A stretch of 50,565 nt of DNA from an uncultured Lachnospiraceae bacterium (GTDB taxonomy: Bacteria > Bacillota > Clostridia > Lachnospirales > Lachnospiraceae), in assembly GCA_947589155.1 (NCBI GenBank), contig CANQBH010000014.1, positions 1-50,565 of the forward strand, written 5' to 3'. The position numbers were made by a program, and so were the translations under genes. Below, piece after piece: positions 16,815 to 24,287 of the stretch. Under the pieces are notes generated by a model. The model was given only the letters and a program-made list of their open reading frames with translations. It made no database searches and was not told the origin of the DNA. Position 1 is the stretch's first letter. Every line of letters begins with the position of its first letter.

Positions 16815-16845
16815 TTGCATTTCCCCTGAAATATGGTAGTATATC
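16815..16845 (+). promoter_or_regulatory. Promoter for the methyltransferase operon
   Basis: TTGCAT (16815-16820) is followed by TAGTAT at 16-nt spacing (16837-16842) or TATATC at 19-nt spacing (16840-16845). It lies 35-60 bp upstream of the gene, back-to-back with the divergent promoter. Confidence 0.5.
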
Positions 16846-16879
16846 CTAAGGGTATTTTCGGATCGCGGAAGGGGAAAAG

Positions 16880-17632
16880 ATGACGGCGTATGAAAGTTTT
16901 GCCACGGTCTATGACCTGTTCATGGACAACGTGCCTTACAAAACGTGGGCGGACAATCTGACGGCGCTGCTGGCGCGCCATGGGATCTGCCGGGGACTCG
17001 TCGCGGATCTTGGCTGCGGCACGGGCGCGATGACGAGAGAACTGGCCGCGCGCGGGTTTGACATGACCGGAATCGACGGTTCCTGCGATATGCTGGGCGT
17101 CGCGATGGAACAGCCCGCCGATGGGATCCTCTATCTCTGTCAGGATCTCAGGGAAATGGAACTCTACGGCACGATGGCGGCGATGGTCAGCGTCTGCGAT
17201 ACGATGAATTATCTGACCTCTGAGGAGGATCTGCGGCGGGTCTTTTCACTGGTCAACAATTATCTGGATCCCGGCGGGATCTTTGTGTTCGATATGAACA
17301 CTCCGTACAAATACGCCTCCGTCCTGCGGGATCAGACCTTTGCCGAAAACCGCGCCGAGGGAAGTTTTATCTGGGAGAACGAATACGATAAAGAGCGGCG
17401 GCTGAACTATTACGGCCTGACGCTGTTTCTGCGCCGCGAAGACGGCGCGTACGACAAATACGAGGAAGAACACGTGCAGCGGGCGTATCGTCCGGAGGAA
17501 GTCAAAGAGGCGCTGCGGGAGGCGGGGATGCTGTTTGTGGAATGCCTCGACGCCGATACGCTGGGAGAGTTGCGGGAGGATTCGCAGCGGATGTATATCG
17601 TTGCGCGGGAGAACGGAAAAACAAAAGGATAG
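16880..17632 (+). CDS. Class I SAM-dependent methyltransferase
   Basis: The 250-residue protein begins MTAYESFATVYDLFMDNVPY and has the glycine-rich SAM-binding motif LVADLGCGTGAMTREL at about residues 39-54. An acidic residue follows in MTGIDGSCDML, then the motif VSVCDTMNYL and the post-motif FVFDMNTPYK. This is the common Methyltransf_25 type of Firmicutes; the methyl acceptor is unknown. A purine-rich GGAAGGGG site precedes the ATG. hslO starts 10 bp downstream, so it probably heads a methyltransferase-hslO-nadE transcript. Confidence 0.88.
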   Translation: MTAYESFATVYDLFMDNVPYKTWADNLTALLARHGICRGLVADLGCGTGAMTRELAARGFDMTGIDGSCDMLGVAMEQPADGILYLCQDLREMELYGTMAAMVSVCDTMNYLTSEEDLRRVFSLVNNYLDPGGIFVFDMNTPYKYASVLRDQTFAENRAEGSFIWENEYDKERRLNYYGLTLFLRREDGAYDKYEEEHVQRAYRPEEVKEALREAGMLFVECLDADTLGELREDSQRMYIVARENGKTKG

Positions 17633-17642
17633 GAGAAACGCT

Positions 17643-18512
17643 ATGGAAGACTATATTGTCAGGGCGACGGCGGCCGACGAGAGTATCCGCGCGTTTGCGA
17701 TCACTTCACGGGAACTGACCGAGGAAGCCAGACAACGCCACGAGACCAGCCCGATCGTGACCGCGGCGCTGGGAAGGATGCTGTCCGCGGGCGCGATGAT
17801 GGGTGTGATGATGAAGAACGAGGACGACCTTCTGACCCTTCAGGTGCAGGGCGACGGGCCGCTGCACGGGATCACGGTAACGGCGGACAGCCACGGAAGG
17901 GTCAAGGGATTCCCGAACGCGGCGCAGGTGATGCTGCCGCCGACCGCGGAAGGGAAACTCGACGTCGGCGGGGCGGTCGGAAACGGTATCCTGCGCGTCA
18001 TGCGGGACATGGGCCTCAAAGAACCGTATGTGGGCACGGTGCCGCTGCAGACCGGAGAGATCGCGGAAGACCTGACCTATTATTTCGCCGCGAGCGAGCA
18101 GATCCCGTCTTCCGTCGGACTGGGCGTGCTGATGAATAAGGACAATACCGTCGCGTGTGCGGGCGGCTTTATCGTCCAACTGATGCCGTTTACGAAGGAT
18201 GAGGTCATCGGCCTTCTGGAAGAAAACGTCGCGTCGCTGCCTCCCGTCACGTCGATGCTCTCGGAGGGCATGACGCCGGAGGATATGCTCAAGCGCGTGC
18301 TTGCGGGGCTTGAGGTCACGGTGCACGAGCAGATCAAGGCCGCCTTTGTCTGCGACTGTTCCGACGAGCGCGTGCGGCGGAGCCTGCGCAGCCTCGGCGA
18401 GGAGGATGTTAAAGAAATCGTCGCGGAAGGCAAGCCGATCGAAGTCAAATGCCAGTTCTGCAACCGGACGTATCACTATACGACGGACGAACTGCTGGAA
18501 ATGCGGAAGTAA
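17643..18512 (+). CDS. hslO: Redox-regulated chaperone Hsp33
   Basis: Hsp33 is a cytosolic holdase activated when its zinc-binding cysteines are oxidised. The 289-residue protein has the N-terminal core (VRATAADESIRAFAITSREL; GRMLSAGAMMG) and the C-terminal switch with two cysteine pairs, CDC in FVCDCSDERV and CxxC in VKCQFCNRTY. These four residues are the zinc ligands. I chose the ATG at 17643, which has AGGAGAAA upstream and the family N-terminus; an in-frame extension to 17535 overlaps the methyltransferase. nadE follows after 13 bp. Confidence 0.94.
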   Translation: MEDYIVRATAADESIRAFAITSRELTEEARQRHETSPIVTAALGRMLSAGAMMGVMMKNEDDLLTLQVQGDGPLHGITVTADSHGRVKGFPNAAQVMLPPTAEGKLDVGGAVGNGILRVMRDMGLKEPYVGTVPLQTGEIAEDLTYYFAASEQIPSSVGLGVLMNKDNTVACAGGFIVQLMPFTKDEVIGLLEENVASLPPVTSMLSEGMTPEDMLKRVLAGLEVTVHEQIKAAFVCDCSDERVRRSLRSLGEEDVKEIVAEGKPIEVKCQFCNRTYHYTTDELLEMRK

Positions 18513-18525
18513 CGGGGAGAAGGAC

Positions 18526-20460
18526 ATGAAAGACGGGTTTATCAAAGCCGCCGCCGTAACGCCGGAGGTGCGCGTGGCGGACGTGGATCATAATATCGGA
18601 CAGATCAGGCGTTATATGGACGAAGCCGTGGAACAGGGCGCGAAAGTCGTGGTCTTTCCCGAACTCTGCGTGACGGGATACAGCTGCCGCGATCTGTTTT
18701 TGCAGGATCTCCTTCTGCGGCGGGCAAGAGAAGGGCTGCTGGAACTGGCGGCGTATTCCGGCGGGAAAGACGCGGTTTTCTTTGTCGGGCTTCCGTTTTT
18801 GCACCGCGGCAAGATCTACAACGTCGCGGCGGCGCTGCAGGGCGGAAGGATCCTCGGGCTGGTGCCAAAGACCGCGATCCCCGTTTATGGAGAATTTTAC
18901 GAAGCGCGCCAGTTTGCGGCGGGCTTCTGCGAGGTCGAGAATGTGAGCATCGACGGGGCAAATATCGCGCCGATGGGTACGCGCCTTCTGTTTTGCTGCA
19001 AAGAAATGCCTGCGCTGGTGATCGGCGCGGAACTCTGCGAAGACCTCTGGGCGCCCCTGCCGCCGAGCGTTTCCCACTGTCTGGCGGGCGCGACGCTGAT
19101 GGTCAATCTGTCCGCCAGCAACGAAGTCACGGGCAAGAACGACTACCGGCGGGATCTGGTCGTCGGACAGTCGGCGCGCCTGTACTGCGGCTATGTTTAC
19201 GCGAGCGCGGGCGAGGGAGAGTCCACGCAGGACGTCGTCTATTCGGGGCACGACCTGATCGCGGAATCCGGTACGCTCCTGCGGGAAAGCCCGCTGTTTT
19301 CGACCGGCATGACCCTTTCCGAGATCGACGTGTCCGCCGTCCTCGCAAAACGCCGCGCGATGTCCACGTTCGCCCCGTGCGCGGCGGAGGGCTATACCGT
19401 CGTTCCGTTTTCCCTGAGAGAGACGAAGACGAAACTGACGCGTCCGATCGATCCGATGCCGTTTGTGCCGCGTGATGAGGGCGATCTGAACAAACGCTGC
19501 AAAGAGATCCTGCAGATCCAGTCGGAAGGCCTGTGCAAGCGGCTTGTGCATACCGGCGCAAAGACCGCGGTGCTTGGCATTTCCGGCGGATTGGATTCGA
19601 CGCTGGCGCTGCTTGTGACGGTGCGCGCGTTTGACCGGCTGGATCTTGCGCGCGACGGGATCTTCGCGGTCACGATGCCGGGCTTCGGGACGACCGACCG
19701 CACCTACAAAAACGCGGTGGCGATGATCCGCAGGCTCGGCGTTACGTTCCGCGAGTGTCCGATCCGCGAAGCCGTGCGCGTGCATTTTGCGGATATCGGG
19801 CAGAGCGAGGACGTGCATGACGTGACATACGAGAACGCGCAGGCGCGGGAACGGACGCAGATCCTCATGGATCTTGCCAACAAAGAAAACGGTCTGGTCA
19901 TCGGCACCGGCGACATGTCGGAACTTGCGCTCGGCTGGGCGACCTATAACGGCGACCATATGTCGATGTACGGCGTCAACTGCTCCGTGCCAAAGACGCT
20001 GGTACGCCATCTCGTGCGCTTCTGCGCGGATACGGCGGAAGACCGCGATCTTGCCGCGGTGCTTGCAGACGTTTTGCAGACGCCGGTATCGCCGGAACTT
20101 CTGCCGCCCGAGGAAGGACAGATCGCACAGAAGACGGAAGAACTGGTAGGGCCTTACGAACTCCACGACTTCTTTTTGTACCACCTGATGCGCTTCGGCA
20201 GCGAGCCGTCCAAGATCTTCCGTCTGGCGCAGACGGCGTTTTCGGGCGTTTACGCGCCGGAGGAGATCCTGCGTTGGGAAAAGGTCTTTTACCGGCGGTT
20301 CTTTTCGCAGCAGTTCAAACGCTCCTGCCTGCCGGACGGGCCGAAGGTGGGAACGGTCAGCCTGTCGCCGCGGGGCGACCTGCGTATGCCGTCCGATGCG
20401 GCCGCAGCGGAGTGGCAGCGGCAGATCGACGCATTGACAACCGCGGAAAGTTCTTTATAA
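18526..20460 (+). CDS. nadE: Glutamine-dependent NAD+ synthetase
   Basis: NadE makes NAD+ from deamido-NAD+ (nicotinate adenine dinucleotide), ATP and glutamine. The 644-residue protein is the two-domain form. The N-terminal nitrilase-type glutaminase has Glu in VVFPELCVTGYS, Lys in VPKTAIPVYGEFYE and nucleophile Cys in GAELCEDLW. The C-terminal synthetase has the pyrophosphatase loop GISGGLDSTLAL and VIGTGDMSELALGW. The start at 18526 has GGGGAGAAGGA upstream; an in-frame ATG at 18301 lies inside hslO and is rejected. The length matches clostridial homologues. Confidence 0.95.
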   Translation: MKDGFIKAAAVTPEVRVADVDHNIGQIRRYMDEAVEQGAKVVVFPELCVTGYSCRDLFLQDLLLRRAREGLLELAAYSGGKDAVFFVGLPFLHRGKIYNVAAALQGGRILGLVPKTAIPVYGEFYEARQFAAGFCEVENVSIDGANIAPMGTRLLFCCKEMPALVIGAELCEDLWAPLPPSVSHCLAGATLMVNLSASNEVTGKNDYRRDLVVGQSARLYCGYVYASAGEGESTQDVVYSGHDLIAESGTLLRESPLFSTGMTLSEIDVSAVLAKRRAMSTFAPCAAEGYTVVPFSLRETKTKLTRPIDPMPFVPRDEGDLNKRCKEILQIQSEGLCKRLVHTGAKTAVLGISGGLDSTLALLVTVRAFDRLDLARDGIFAVTMPGFGTTDRTYKNAVAMIRRLGVTFRECPIREAVRVHFADIGQSEDVHDVTYENAQARERTQILMDLANKENGLVIGTGDMSELALGWATYNGDHMSMYGVNCSVPKTLVRHLVRFCADTAEDRDLAAVLADVLQTPVSPELLPPEEGQIAQKTEELVGPYELHDFFLYHLMRFGSEPSKIFRLAQTAFSGVYAPEEILRWEKVFYRRFFSQQFKRSCLPDGPKVGTVSLSPRGDLRMPSDAAAAEWQRQIDALTTAESSL

Positions 20461-20461
20461 T
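20434..20461 (+). promoter_or_regulatory. Near-consensus sigma-A promoter at the end of nadE
   Basis: TTGACA (20434-20439) and TATAAT (20456-20461) are both perfect and separated by 16 nt. The boxes lie within the last codons of nadE and drive the L,D-transpeptidase gene, whose start is about 35 bp downstream. Confidence 0.8.
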
Positions 20462-20496
20462 AGGAAGGAAACACGGGGAATTTTGAGGAGGTTATG

Positions 20497-22446
20497 ATGG
20501 ACGAACAGGACCTTAAACAGACAGAAGAGGAACAAGGTCTTACGCATACGCAGGAGGAACAGGAAACTGCGCATACGCAGGAAGAACAGGAACCTGTGCA
20601 TACGCAGGAAGAACAGGCGGAGGATAAGAAGAAAAAGGCTCTAAAGATCGGCGTCGGCGCGGGATGCGCGGCGGCCGCGCTTCTTGCGGTCTTTTTCGGC
20701 TTCTCCTTTTTCTTCGGCAGTCACTTTTTCTTTCGCAGCACGATCAACGGCGTCAGCGTCGCGGGCCTTTCCGCCGCGGCGGCGCTGGAACGGCTGCAGA
20801 CGCAGGCGGAGGATTACAGCCTGACGATCGTGGAGGAGGATGAAAAGACGGAGAGCCTTTCCGCGGACGATCTCGGCATGAAGATCCACATGACAAAAGA
20901 GGAGGTCGACGCGCTTCTGGAAGAACAGAAGCCGCTGCTCTGGGTCTATGAGAGTATCCGCGGCCGGACGTATGTCAGCGAAAAACTCATCTCCTGCGAC
21001 GAAAAGACGCTTGAAAAGACCGTGGAGGAACTTTCCTGCGTCAAAAAGAAGAACACCACGCAGACAAAGGACGCGGCCGTAGAATATAAGAACGGCGCGT
21101 TTGAGATCGTCGACGAGGTCTACGGCAACGAGATCAAAGCGGAGGAACTGCGCGAAAAGATCGAGGAGGCGGCGGTGACGCTGCAGGACAAACTCGACCT
21201 GAAAAAGGACAAGTGCTATGTGCAGCCGGAGTACACGAGCGGCAGCAAGGAACTCAAGGCGCTCCGGAAAAAACTGAACGGCTATCTGAAGTCGGAGATC
21301 GTCTATCAGATCGGCGACGCGCAGGAGACGATCTCCGAGGATCAGATCGGCGGATGGCTGTATGCCGGAGAGAAGATGCAGCCTGCGTTCCATGACGAGC
21401 AGATGGAAGACTTTATCGCTTCAATGGCGAAAAAATACGATACATACGGACAGGCGAAGCAATTACAGACGCAGTACGGCGTCTCCGTCAGCGTGCCGGG
21501 CGGCAACTACGGCTGGCGGATCGACCGCGAGGGCGAACTCGCGCAGCTCAAGGAGGATATCGCCTCCGGCAAAAAAGTCAGGCGCGATTTCGTCTATCAG
21601 TATTCCGCAGCCAGCCGCAGCGGCAACGACTACGGCAACAGTTATGTGGAGATCAACCGCACCGCCCAGCATCTGTTTCTCGTGATCGACGGCGCGGTCG
21701 TGCTGGAGACGAACGTCGTCACGGGCAGCCCGTATAACGGCCATATCACGCCGACGGGCGCGTATCGGATCACCTACTGCGAAAAGAACGCGACGCTGCG
21801 CGGGCCGGGCTATGTCACGCCGGTGGCCTATTGGATGCCGTTCAACGGCGATATCGGCCTGCACGACGCCACATGGCAGTCGGCATTCGGCGGAACGCGT
21901 TACAAGGACGGCTACGGTTCCCACGGATGCGTCAACCTGCCGCTGTCCGCCGCCGGTACGATCTTCGGTTATGTGTCCGCGGGATTTCCGGTCCTGCTAT
22001 ACGACCTGCCCGGCACCGAGACGCTGGACGATCTGACGCAGCGGGCGGTCACGGACTGCAAGAACGCGATCAATGCGATCGGCCCGGTGGACGCGGGCAA
22101 GGGCGCGGCGATCGGAACGGCGCGGGGCATGTATGAAGCGCTTTCGGATTCCGCCAAACCGTATGTGGACAACCTTCAGGTGCTGATCGACGCGGAAAAC
22201 GCTTACGCGGCTCTGCAGGTGCAGGCGCAGCAGGCGGTCGAAGCGGCGGCGCAGGCCGAGGCGGCGCATGTGATCGATCTGATCTCCCAGATCGGCGAGG
22301 TGACGCTTACGGAAGGCTGCAAGGCGAAGATCGAGGTGGCGGAGAACGCCTACGGCGCGCTTTCGGACGCCGCCAAGTTAAAGGTCAGTAATTACGGCAT
22401 CCTGGTCAAGGCGCGCAGCCAGTACAACTATCTGGCGGGCCAGTAA
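20497..22446 (+). CDS. L,D-transpeptidase (YkuD) with N-terminal repeat and PG_binding_4-like region
   Basis: This membrane-anchored protein of about 649 residues cross-links peptidoglycan by 3-3 bonds. The cytoplasmic N-terminus carries three 9-residue repeats (EEQ-x3-HTQ). One transmembrane helix follows at about 47-75 (AAAALLAVFFGFSFFFG). The extracellular part has a VanW/PG_binding_4-like region (about 80-340) and the YkuD catalytic domain with GSHGCVNLP (Cys478). The C-terminus has two repeats with the pattern YxALSDxAKxxVxNxxxLxxA, similar to helical cell-surface repeats. I prefer the second of two tandem ATGs, because AGGAGG is 5 bp before it and only 2 bp before the first. It is driven by its own consensus promoter. 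Confidence 0.9.
   Translation: MDEQDLKQTEEEQGLTHTQEEQETAHTQEEQEPVHTQEEQAEDKKKKALKIGVGAGCAAAALLAVFFGFSFFFGSHFFFRSTINGVSVAGLSAAAALERLQTQAEDYSLTIVEEDEKTESLSADDLGMKIHMTKEEVDALLEEQKPLLWVYESIRGRTYVSEKLISCDEKTLEKTVEELSCVKKKNTTQTKDAAVEYKNGAFEIVDEVYGNEIKAEELREKIEEAAVTLQDKLDLKKDKCYVQPEYTSGSKELKALRKKLNGYLKSEIVYQIGDAQETISEDQIGGWLYAGEKMQPAFHDEQMEDFIASMAKKYDTYGQAKQLQTQYGVSVSVPGGNYGWRIDREGELAQLKEDIASGKKVRRDFVYQYSAASRSGNDYGNSYVEINRTAQHLFLVIDGAVVLETNVVTGSPYNGHITPTGAYRITYCEKNATLRGPGYVTPVAYWMPFNGDIGLHDATWQSAFGGTRYKDGYGSHGCVNLPLSAAGTIFGYVSAGFPVLLYDLPGTETLDDLTQRAVTDCKNAINAIGPVDAGKGAAIGTARGMYEALSDSAKPYVDNLQVLIDAENAYAALQVQAQQAVEAAAQAEAAHVIDLISQIGEVTLTEGCKAKIEVAENAYGALSDAAKLKVSNYGILVKARSQYNYLAGQ
20527..20607 (+). 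repeat. Three tandem 27-nt repeats inside the L,D-transpeptidase gene
   Basis: Units at 20527-20553, 20554-20580 and 20581-20607 each encode EEQ-x3-HTQ and share GCATACGCAG at the end. A partial fourth unit (EEQ) follows. The repeat lies in the predicted cytoplasmic tail and could vary in copy number between strains. Confidence 0.85.
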
Positions 22447-22462
22447 CCGCGGGAGGAAAAAC

Positions 22463-23536
22463 ATGAGCGCGTGGGAGAAAAACGTTCGGCGGGTCCTGCC
22501 TTATGTGCCCGGCGAGCAGCCGAAAGAAGAAGGCGTGATCAAACTGAATACCAACGAAAATCCCTATCCGCCGTCCCCGAAGGTCCGTGCGGTCTTGCGG
22601 GATTTCGACGTCTCGCAGCTGCGGCGCTATCCCGATCCGGAGGCCGCGGATCTGCGCGCCGCCGTCGCCAAGAGAAACGGGATCGATCCGTCCTGCGTCT
22701 TTGTCGGCGTGGGTTCGGACGACGTGCTGGCGATGGCGTTTCTGACGTTTTTTAACGGCGGGGATCCGGTGTTGTTCCCCGACATCACCTATTCGTTTTA
22801 CGACGTATGGGCGGGGCTGTTTTCGATCCCGTTTGAGACGCAGCCGCTGCGGGAGGACTTTTCCGTGGATCCGGCGGATTACAAAAAGAAAAACGACGGG
22901 ATCGTCCTGCCGAACCCGAACGCGCCCACCGGCCTTGAAGCGCCGTCGGGACTTCTGGAAGAGATCGTGCGGTCGAATCCCGATTCTGTCGTTATCATCG
23001 ACGAGGCGTATGTGGATTTCGGAGCCAAAAGCGCGCTTCCGCTGATCCGCGCCTACGACAACCTTCTCGTCGTGCAGACGTTCTCGAAGTCGCGTTCGCT
23101 GGCCGGAAGCCGGATCGGTCTTGCCTTCGGCGATCCGAAACTGATCGCCTGCTTAAACGACTGCAAATTTTCATTCAATTCCTATACGATGGACCGCCTG
23201 AGTTTAGAGATCGCCCGCGCGGCCATAGAAGACGAAGCCTATTTTCAGGAGACGGTGCAAAAGATCGTCGCAACGCGCGAACGGACGAAAGCGCGCTTAA
23301 AGGAGGTGGGATTTTCCTTTCCCGACTCGCAGGGCAATTTCATCTTTGCGTCGCATGAGCGTCTTCCGGCGCGCCTCCTGTTTGAGAGGCTGAAAGAGAA
23401 AAAGATCTACGTCCGCTATTTTGACCGGCCGCGGATCGACGGCCATCTTCGGATCACCATAGGGACCGACGAGGAGATGGAGAGTTTTTGCAAGGCGGTC
23501 TCAGCGATTCTGTCGCAGGAAGGCTGCAACTATTAA
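22463..23536 (+). CDS. hisC: Histidinol-phosphate aminotransferase-like PLP enzyme
   Basis: This 357-residue fold-type I aminotransferase matches HisC: IKLNTNENPYPPSPKV at the N-terminus, RYPDPEA, GVGSDDVLAMAF, PNPNAPTG, VIIDEAYVDF, and the PLP lysine in QTFSKSRSLAGSRIG. HisC transfers the amino group from glutamate to imidazole-acetol phosphate in histidine synthesis. The gene is outside any histidine operon, so a broader substrate range is possible. Start with GGGAGGA upstream, 16 bp after the L,D-transpeptidase. Related CobD enzymes share the fold, but the N-terminal pattern here is that of HisC. Confidence 0.88.
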   Translation: MSAWEKNVRRVLPYVPGEQPKEEGVIKLNTNENPYPPSPKVRAVLRDFDVSQLRRYPDPEAADLRAAVAKRNGIDPSCVFVGVGSDDVLAMAFLTFFNGGDPVLFPDITYSFYDVWAGLFSIPFETQPLREDFSVDPADYKKKNDGIVLPNPNAPTGLEAPSGLLEEIVRSNPDSVVIIDEAYVDFGAKSALPLIRAYDNLLVVQTFSKSRSLAGSRIGLAFGDPKLIACLNDCKFSFNSYTMDRLSLEIARAAIEDEAYFQETVQKIVATRERTKARLKEVGFSFPDSQGNFIFASHERLPARLLFERLKEKKIYVRYFDRPRIDGHLRITIGTDEEMESFCKAVSAILSQEGCNY

Positions 23537-23548
23537 AGGAGATCAACT

Positions 23549-24049
23549 ATGGATTCACTGGTACAACTGTTTTCAACGACTTTGGGGCAATACGTTTCCG
23601 CGGAGGTCGTTGTGTTCCTCATTTCCCTGCTGCCGCTGCTTGAACTGCGCGGCGGCCTGCTTGCGGCATCGCTGCTGAACGTGTCGATCTACAAGGCGAT
23701 CCCGATCTGCATTATCGGAAACATCATCCCGATTCCGTTCATCCTGCTCTTTATCCGTTCTATCTTCGGCTGGATGAAGAAGCACGGGATCCTTCGCGGG
23801 CTGATCGAACGGCTGGAAAAGCGCGCGATGTCCAAAAGCGATAAGGTCACGCGCTATGAGTTCTGGGGGCTGGTGCTGTTCGTGGGCATCCCGATTCCGG
23901 GCACGGGCGCATGGATGGGGTCTCTGGTCGCCGCGCTGCTGGAGATGGACGTCAAGAAGGCGGTATTCGCAGAACTGCTTGGCATTGCGATCGCGACCGT
24001 CATCATGAGCGTCCTGTCTTACGGGCTGCTGGGCGCGATTATTCGCTGA
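23549..24049 (+). CDS. Small multidrug export family membrane protein
   Basis: The 166-residue protein has four or five hydrophobic helices and the family signatures LLPLLELRGGL near residue 28 and GIPIPGTGAWMGS near residue 112. These match the Sm_multidrug_ex family. The family name is historic and transport has rarely been shown, so the substrate is unknown. A good AAAGGAGA site precedes the ATG, 12 bp after hisC. A 64-residue membrane protein follows after 10 bp, probably from the same transcript. Confidence 0.85.
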   Translation: MDSLVQLFSTTLGQYVSAEVVVFLISLLPLLELRGGLLAASLLNVSIYKAIPICIIGNIIPIPFILLFIRSIFGWMKKHGILRGLIERLEKRAMSKSDKVTRYEFWGLVLFVGIPIPGTGAWMGSLVAALLEMDVKKAVFAELLGIAIATVIMSVLSYGLLGAIIR

Positions 24050-24059
24050 GGAGGGAAAG

Positions 24060-24254
24060 ATGGACTGGTACGGACTGATCGTCAACGTGGCCGCTGTTTT
24101 TGCGGGCCTTTTTATCTATATCGGGATCACGCGCACAAAGTGGGGGAAAAAATTTACCGACTATCCTTACGCGATCATGCTGGTGTCGGTCCTCGCCGCG
24201 TGCCTTATCGGATTTTTGCTCCGTCTGGTGCTGGATCGCTTCCTTCCTGCATAA
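24060..24254 (+). CDS. Small two-helix membrane protein, unknown
   Basis: This 64-residue protein has two hydrophobic helices (about 5-22 and 38-58) separated by a basic loop (TRTKWGKKF). It starts after a very strong GAGGAGGGA site, 10 bp behind the Sm_multidrug_ex gene, which argues for a real translated gene. No family is recognised; it may be an accessory subunit of the upstream membrane protein, which is inference from position only. Confidence 0.7.
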   Translation: MDWYGLIVNVAAVFAGLFIYIGITRTKWGKKFTDYPYAIMLVSVLAACLIGFLLRLVLDRFLPA

Positions 24255-24287
24255 GATAAAAGCAAAGGGCAGCGGGAAGCGGCGGGC

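Noticed and set aside
22463-23536. Alternative call of the hisC gene as cobD
   Set aside because: Its N-terminal LNTNENPYPPSP and QTFSKSRSLAGSRIG motifs fit HisC; a separate CobD-like gene begins at 50251.
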